From NCBI GenBank assembly GCA_037783415.1, contig JAZGTN010000014.1, positions 1,116,001-1,180,000 of the forward strand: a DNA stretch of 64,000 nucleotides. The letters run 5' to 3'. The notes under the pieces were generated by a model. That model saw nothing but the letters and a program-made list of their open reading frames with translations. It made no database searches and was not told the DNA's origin. Position 1 is the stretch's first letter; every line of letters starts with the position of its first letter. The DNA is from Leptasterias polaris (taxonomy: Eukaryota > Echinodermata > Asteroidea > Forcipulatida > Asteriidae). Position numbers and translations under genes: made by a program. Below are positions 60,903 to 64,000 of the stretch, in pieces.

Positions 60903-61379
60903 GGTTTCGTTGGTAAAACAGATCAGGACAAAGTAGACAGAATTATGATTTTCCTAAAATAACTGATTAGATGATTGAAATATAAAATCTCACGCTTGTA
61001 ATGTGTAATTTCCCATGGATTTTTCAAATCTTAAATACCACATTGAGTTGATATTGAAAATAAATATTAATATAAATTATATATTGATCCTTGTATTTCT
61101 GTCTAATTTACTTTTGAAATCATTGCGCTTACAAACAACCAACCAACGCCTCCATGAGGGCACCAACAATAATCCTGTCAAACCTGTTAAGGTCTTGACC
61201 CCACTGACAGTATGACGCTGCCATACTTAAAGCAGATTTGATTATAAAAGCTACAGAGTTGAATACATACCCAGCCTCTCGAAGGAAAGTGCAGACCTCA
61301 ACATGACATCTCTTCACTGAAACCAGGTAAAGCTCCTCAGAATTTGGATGACATTGCAACGGAACAGATCAGGAACTTT

Positions 61380-62192
61380 GGATCTGAGGCAAGGAAATGA
61401 CTTCTGAAGCTTTACAACCACTGCTTGACTACTCATGCACTTCCTAAGATCTGGATGAAAGCCCATGTGATGGATGGCACTGCTGAAATCAGGAAAGAAT
61501 CCATTGACTCCCAAGAGCTACAGGCTGATCTCACTTCTAAGTTCTAATAGAGCACCTGATACTCAATAGATTCTAGATGAACTCCTCACCCCTGAAGAAG
61601 CCGTCATCCGCCCTGGCAAGTCTACGACAATCCAAAGATGGATTTTGAAGAAGGGATGGTAACCGGTGTCGTGTTTGTGGACCTATCAGCTGCTTATAAT
61701 AATAGTAAAGACATTTAGAATGCGCAAAAACATAACCACCAAAGGGGTGATCAAGGGGCTCACAAGAAGGGAAGTAATTAAAATTGGCTTGTCATAAGGT
61801 GTGATTTCAGTTTGGTCTTGAAATTACCAACAGTCTTACATGTCTTGACTGAGTTAGGGAGTTTGTTCAACAAGTGCGGAGCTAGCAGAAGCAAATGCTT
61901 GTTCAGCCCATGATCGTTTTGTTTTGGGGACAACTAGAGAAAGGTGAGGAGAACTTTAATACACAGAAGGTGATGAGAAGGACTTTGTATGTAAGTCACT
62001 GTTCAACTGGTAACCAGTGAATGCTTCTTAGGACTGGCATAATAAGTGAGTATTTCCATGTGTTTGGGACTAGATGGGCTACAATCAACCACAGATGCCT
62101 TCTCAGTAAGATCCTAGAGATAACCAAGGACATCCGAGTAGCAAAACTGATTGAAAGCATGCTGGAGAACAGGCTCTTCATTGCAAAAGAAG
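61380..62192 (+). pseudogene. Non-LTR retrotransposon reverse transcriptase relic
   Basis: Decayed plus-strand motifs appear in the right order: LTPKSYRLISLLS (about 61,505), EHLILNR (61,550), VTGVVFVDLSAAY (about 61,660), then after roughly 390 bp of unrelated repeat INHRCLLSKILEITKD (62,085 on) and LIESMLENRLF. These are CR1/RTE-class reverse transcriptase blocks. Stops and the insertion between SAAY and INHR make it non-functional. Confidence 0.7.
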
Positions 62193-62836
62193 AGTACATG
62201 GTGATGCCTCAAGAATGGTCTCCCACAGGAGAGCGTAATCACACCACTCCTGACGCCAGACGGGGATGCAAGGTGGCAGCAGAGAGTACATGGTGATGCC
62301 TCAAGAATGGTCTCCCACAGGAGAGCGTAATCACACCACTCCTGACGCCAGACGGGGATGCAAGGTGGCAGCAGAGAGTACATGGTGATGCCTCAAGAAT
62401 GGTCTCCCACAGGAGAGCGTAATCACACCACTCCTGACGCCAGACGGGGATGCAAGGTGGCAGCAGAGAGTACATGGTGATGCCTCAAGAATGGTCTCCC
62501 ACAGGAGAGCGTAATCACACCACTCCTGACGCCAGACGGGGATGCAAGGTGGCAGCAGAGAGTACATGGTGATGCCTCAAGAATGGTCTCCCACAGGAGA
62601 GCGTAATCACACCACTCCTGACGCCAGACGGGGATGCAAGGTGGCAGCAGAGAGTACATGGTGATGCCTCAAGAATGGTCTCCCACAGGAGAGCGTAATC
62701 ACACCACTCCTGACGCCAGACGGGGATGCAAGGTGGCAGCAGAGAGTACATGGTGATGCCTCAAGAATGGTCTCCCACAGGAGAGCGTAATCACACCACT
62801 CCTGACGCCAGACGGGGATGCAAGGTGGCAGCAGAC
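62193..62836 (+). repeat. 92-bp tandem repeat, seven copies, derived from reverse transcriptase
   Basis: The unit begins GAGTACATGGTGATGCCTCA and repeats at 62193, 62285, 62377, 62469, 62561, 62653 and 62745 with essentially no mismatches. In one frame each unit reads NGLPQESVITPLL, the conserved block that follows the preceding relic in non-LTR reverse transcriptases. Because 92 is not a multiple of three, the array cannot encode a continuous protein repeat in one frame. Confidence 0.9.
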
Positions 62837-63662
62837 TTGCCAGCAGATACATGCGCAATGCGCATTGCTCAGGCAGACTGAAAACAGCAATGAAAGTTCA
62901 AACCATACTTTATTATCTTACAAATAGTACAAAAACAGAAAATTCTGCCACATTACATAATCCTAATATGCAAAACCTCCACAATAAATCTAAATGGTGC
63001 TTAAACAAAGTAAAAGTAATACAAAAAGATTATTTAATAATTATATCAAAAGGTATTACTAGTGGATATCATAACTAACACATGGAAGCTGACACAAAAA
63101 CAAGGCAAGCTCAAGACCAATGTTTTTGGTGGGGTTGGTCCATAAATACTGCCGACATTCCTGATGCCATCTAAATTTGTTATATTGGCACTATTCACAG
63201 GGAGGGGTTGGGCAATGTTTTTTCCCTTTTCCCCCTTCCGACTCAACTAATGTTGAGGGACATTGACAATTCTACAAAATACACTACACATTCCAAACAA
63301 GAAAACAAGAGGATCCAAGTATGCAAAGTTGAAATAAATAAAGCCTATTCTACTTATAGTCATACTCTGTACATGTACAATTTATAAACAAAAGTTAAAA
63401 ACCAAAGAAAGCAATTCTTAAAATATGGCTTCCCTGACATCATTGCCCTTTCTGTCTGATTCCCTATACAAAGCAATGGCTATAGCACTGGTACCTGTCA
63501 GGGGCCAGTATGTTTTAGCTGCAAGCTTCTATTTGAACAGTCTCTAGTTTTTCCTATAAAGCCAAGGGGTAGACACATTGGCAAATTGACTTTCCAGAAA
63601 GTGATATTTGTTTTAAAACATCTGGCAAAGTATTACCACAATGTTCAAGAACACAGTAACCA
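62837..63662. other. No gene seen
   Basis: AT-rich sequence after the tandem array. Short frames lack splice or motif support. Confidence 0.3.
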
Positions 63663-63840
63663 GGGCCCAATTTCATAACGCTGTTACAGCTATTTGCTTA
63701 GCACTGAAATCTTGCTAAGCAGAAATGGGTTACCAGCCAAAATCAAAATTAATGTATACTGTTTGTGACTGGTTCCCTGCTAATTTTTGCTGAGCAGAAA
63801 AGTTTCCAAACATTATTTTCTGCTTGATGAAACTAGGCCA
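63663..63840. repeat. GGGCCCAATTTCAT fold-back repeat, copy 2
   Basis: It opens GGGCCCAATTTCATAACGCT and contains GCTTAGCACTGAAAT, GGTTACCAGCCAAAAT and GTGACTGGTTCCCTGCTAA, ending in a decayed GATGAAACTAGGCC end. It has the same order as 49,453-49,646. Confidence 0.7.
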
Positions 63841-64000
63841 AGATGTTTAATTACTCTCACAGCAAAACAATTTTCCAACGTTGCCCATAATTTTGCCCCT
63901 AACAAGTCTATGTGTCTCAAACAAGGCTGGAAGCAAAAGTATTATGGCCCCTTTGTGGGTAGAGTGCTATAAACAGTACTTTAGTATCAAGGATACCCGA

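Noticed and set aside
62193..62836. CRISPR array or protein repeat from the 92-bp units
   Set aside because: The units are contiguous with no unique spacers, the period is not a multiple of three, the setting is a eukaryotic genome, and the unit derives from a reverse transcriptase.
62114..62858. Overlapping minus-strand frames of about 78 residues over the tandem array
   Set aside because: They are antisense shadows repeated every 92 bp by the array itself.

Overview
This is a eukaryotic, intron-rich, AT-rich window, almost certainly from a marine invertebrate and most likely an echinoderm (a sea star is my best guess). The reasons are GT-AG multi-exon genes, a DIRS retrotransposon pair, and dispersed families that I associate with echinoderm genomes: fold-back repeats opening GGGCCCAATTTCAT, two tRNA-derived SINE families and AATAAT-tailed repeats. 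Nothing looks bacterial, and most open frames in the window are chance.

Left half (1-31,642). A gene for an unrecognised secreted protein of about 247 residues lies on the minus strand in three copies. Copy 0 (1-1,884) is an older, diverged paralogue cut by the window edge. Copies A and B sit in a nearly identical head-to-tail duplication (2,591-16,762 and 16,763-31,642). Both carry the same 4.9-kb defective DIRS element in intron 1, so that element predates the duplication. After the duplication, copy A gained a 973-bp TTAA-flanked element carrying a P2X7-like exon. Copy B gained a 1.67-kb TA-flanked fold-back element inside coding exon 3, which breaks the gene.

Middle (31.6-42 kb). This stretch is mostly repeats: a non-autonomous hAT element with an 8-bp target duplication, a 2.2-kb element with 9-bp target duplications and TAG...CTA ends, SINEs, and the 3' end of a CR1-like non-LTR element. 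I can support no host gene here.

Right half (42-60 kb). This is the most interesting part. Thirteen minus-strand exons (54,778 down to 41,984) join with compatible phases into 1,917 coding bases (638 residues). They encode a signal peptide, an anti-lipopolysaccharide-factor (ALF)-like domain, an acidic Pro/Glu-rich linker, two hydrophobic membrane segments and a complete caspase with its catalytic His and Cys. About 3.2 kb upstream, head to head on the plus strand, is a three-exon gene (57,991-59,683) for a stand-alone secreted ALF-like protein of 115 residues, with its first two introns at the same positions and phases. The locus looks like an innate-immunity pair: a secreted LPS-binding-type protein and a membrane caspase that has fused to a copy of it. 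The function is inferred and the gene model is read from sequence only.

Right edge (60-64 kb). A 281-bp element with a 9-bp target duplication is followed by a non-LTR reverse transcriptase relic. Inside that relic a 92-bp piece has been amplified into seven essentially identical tandem copies.
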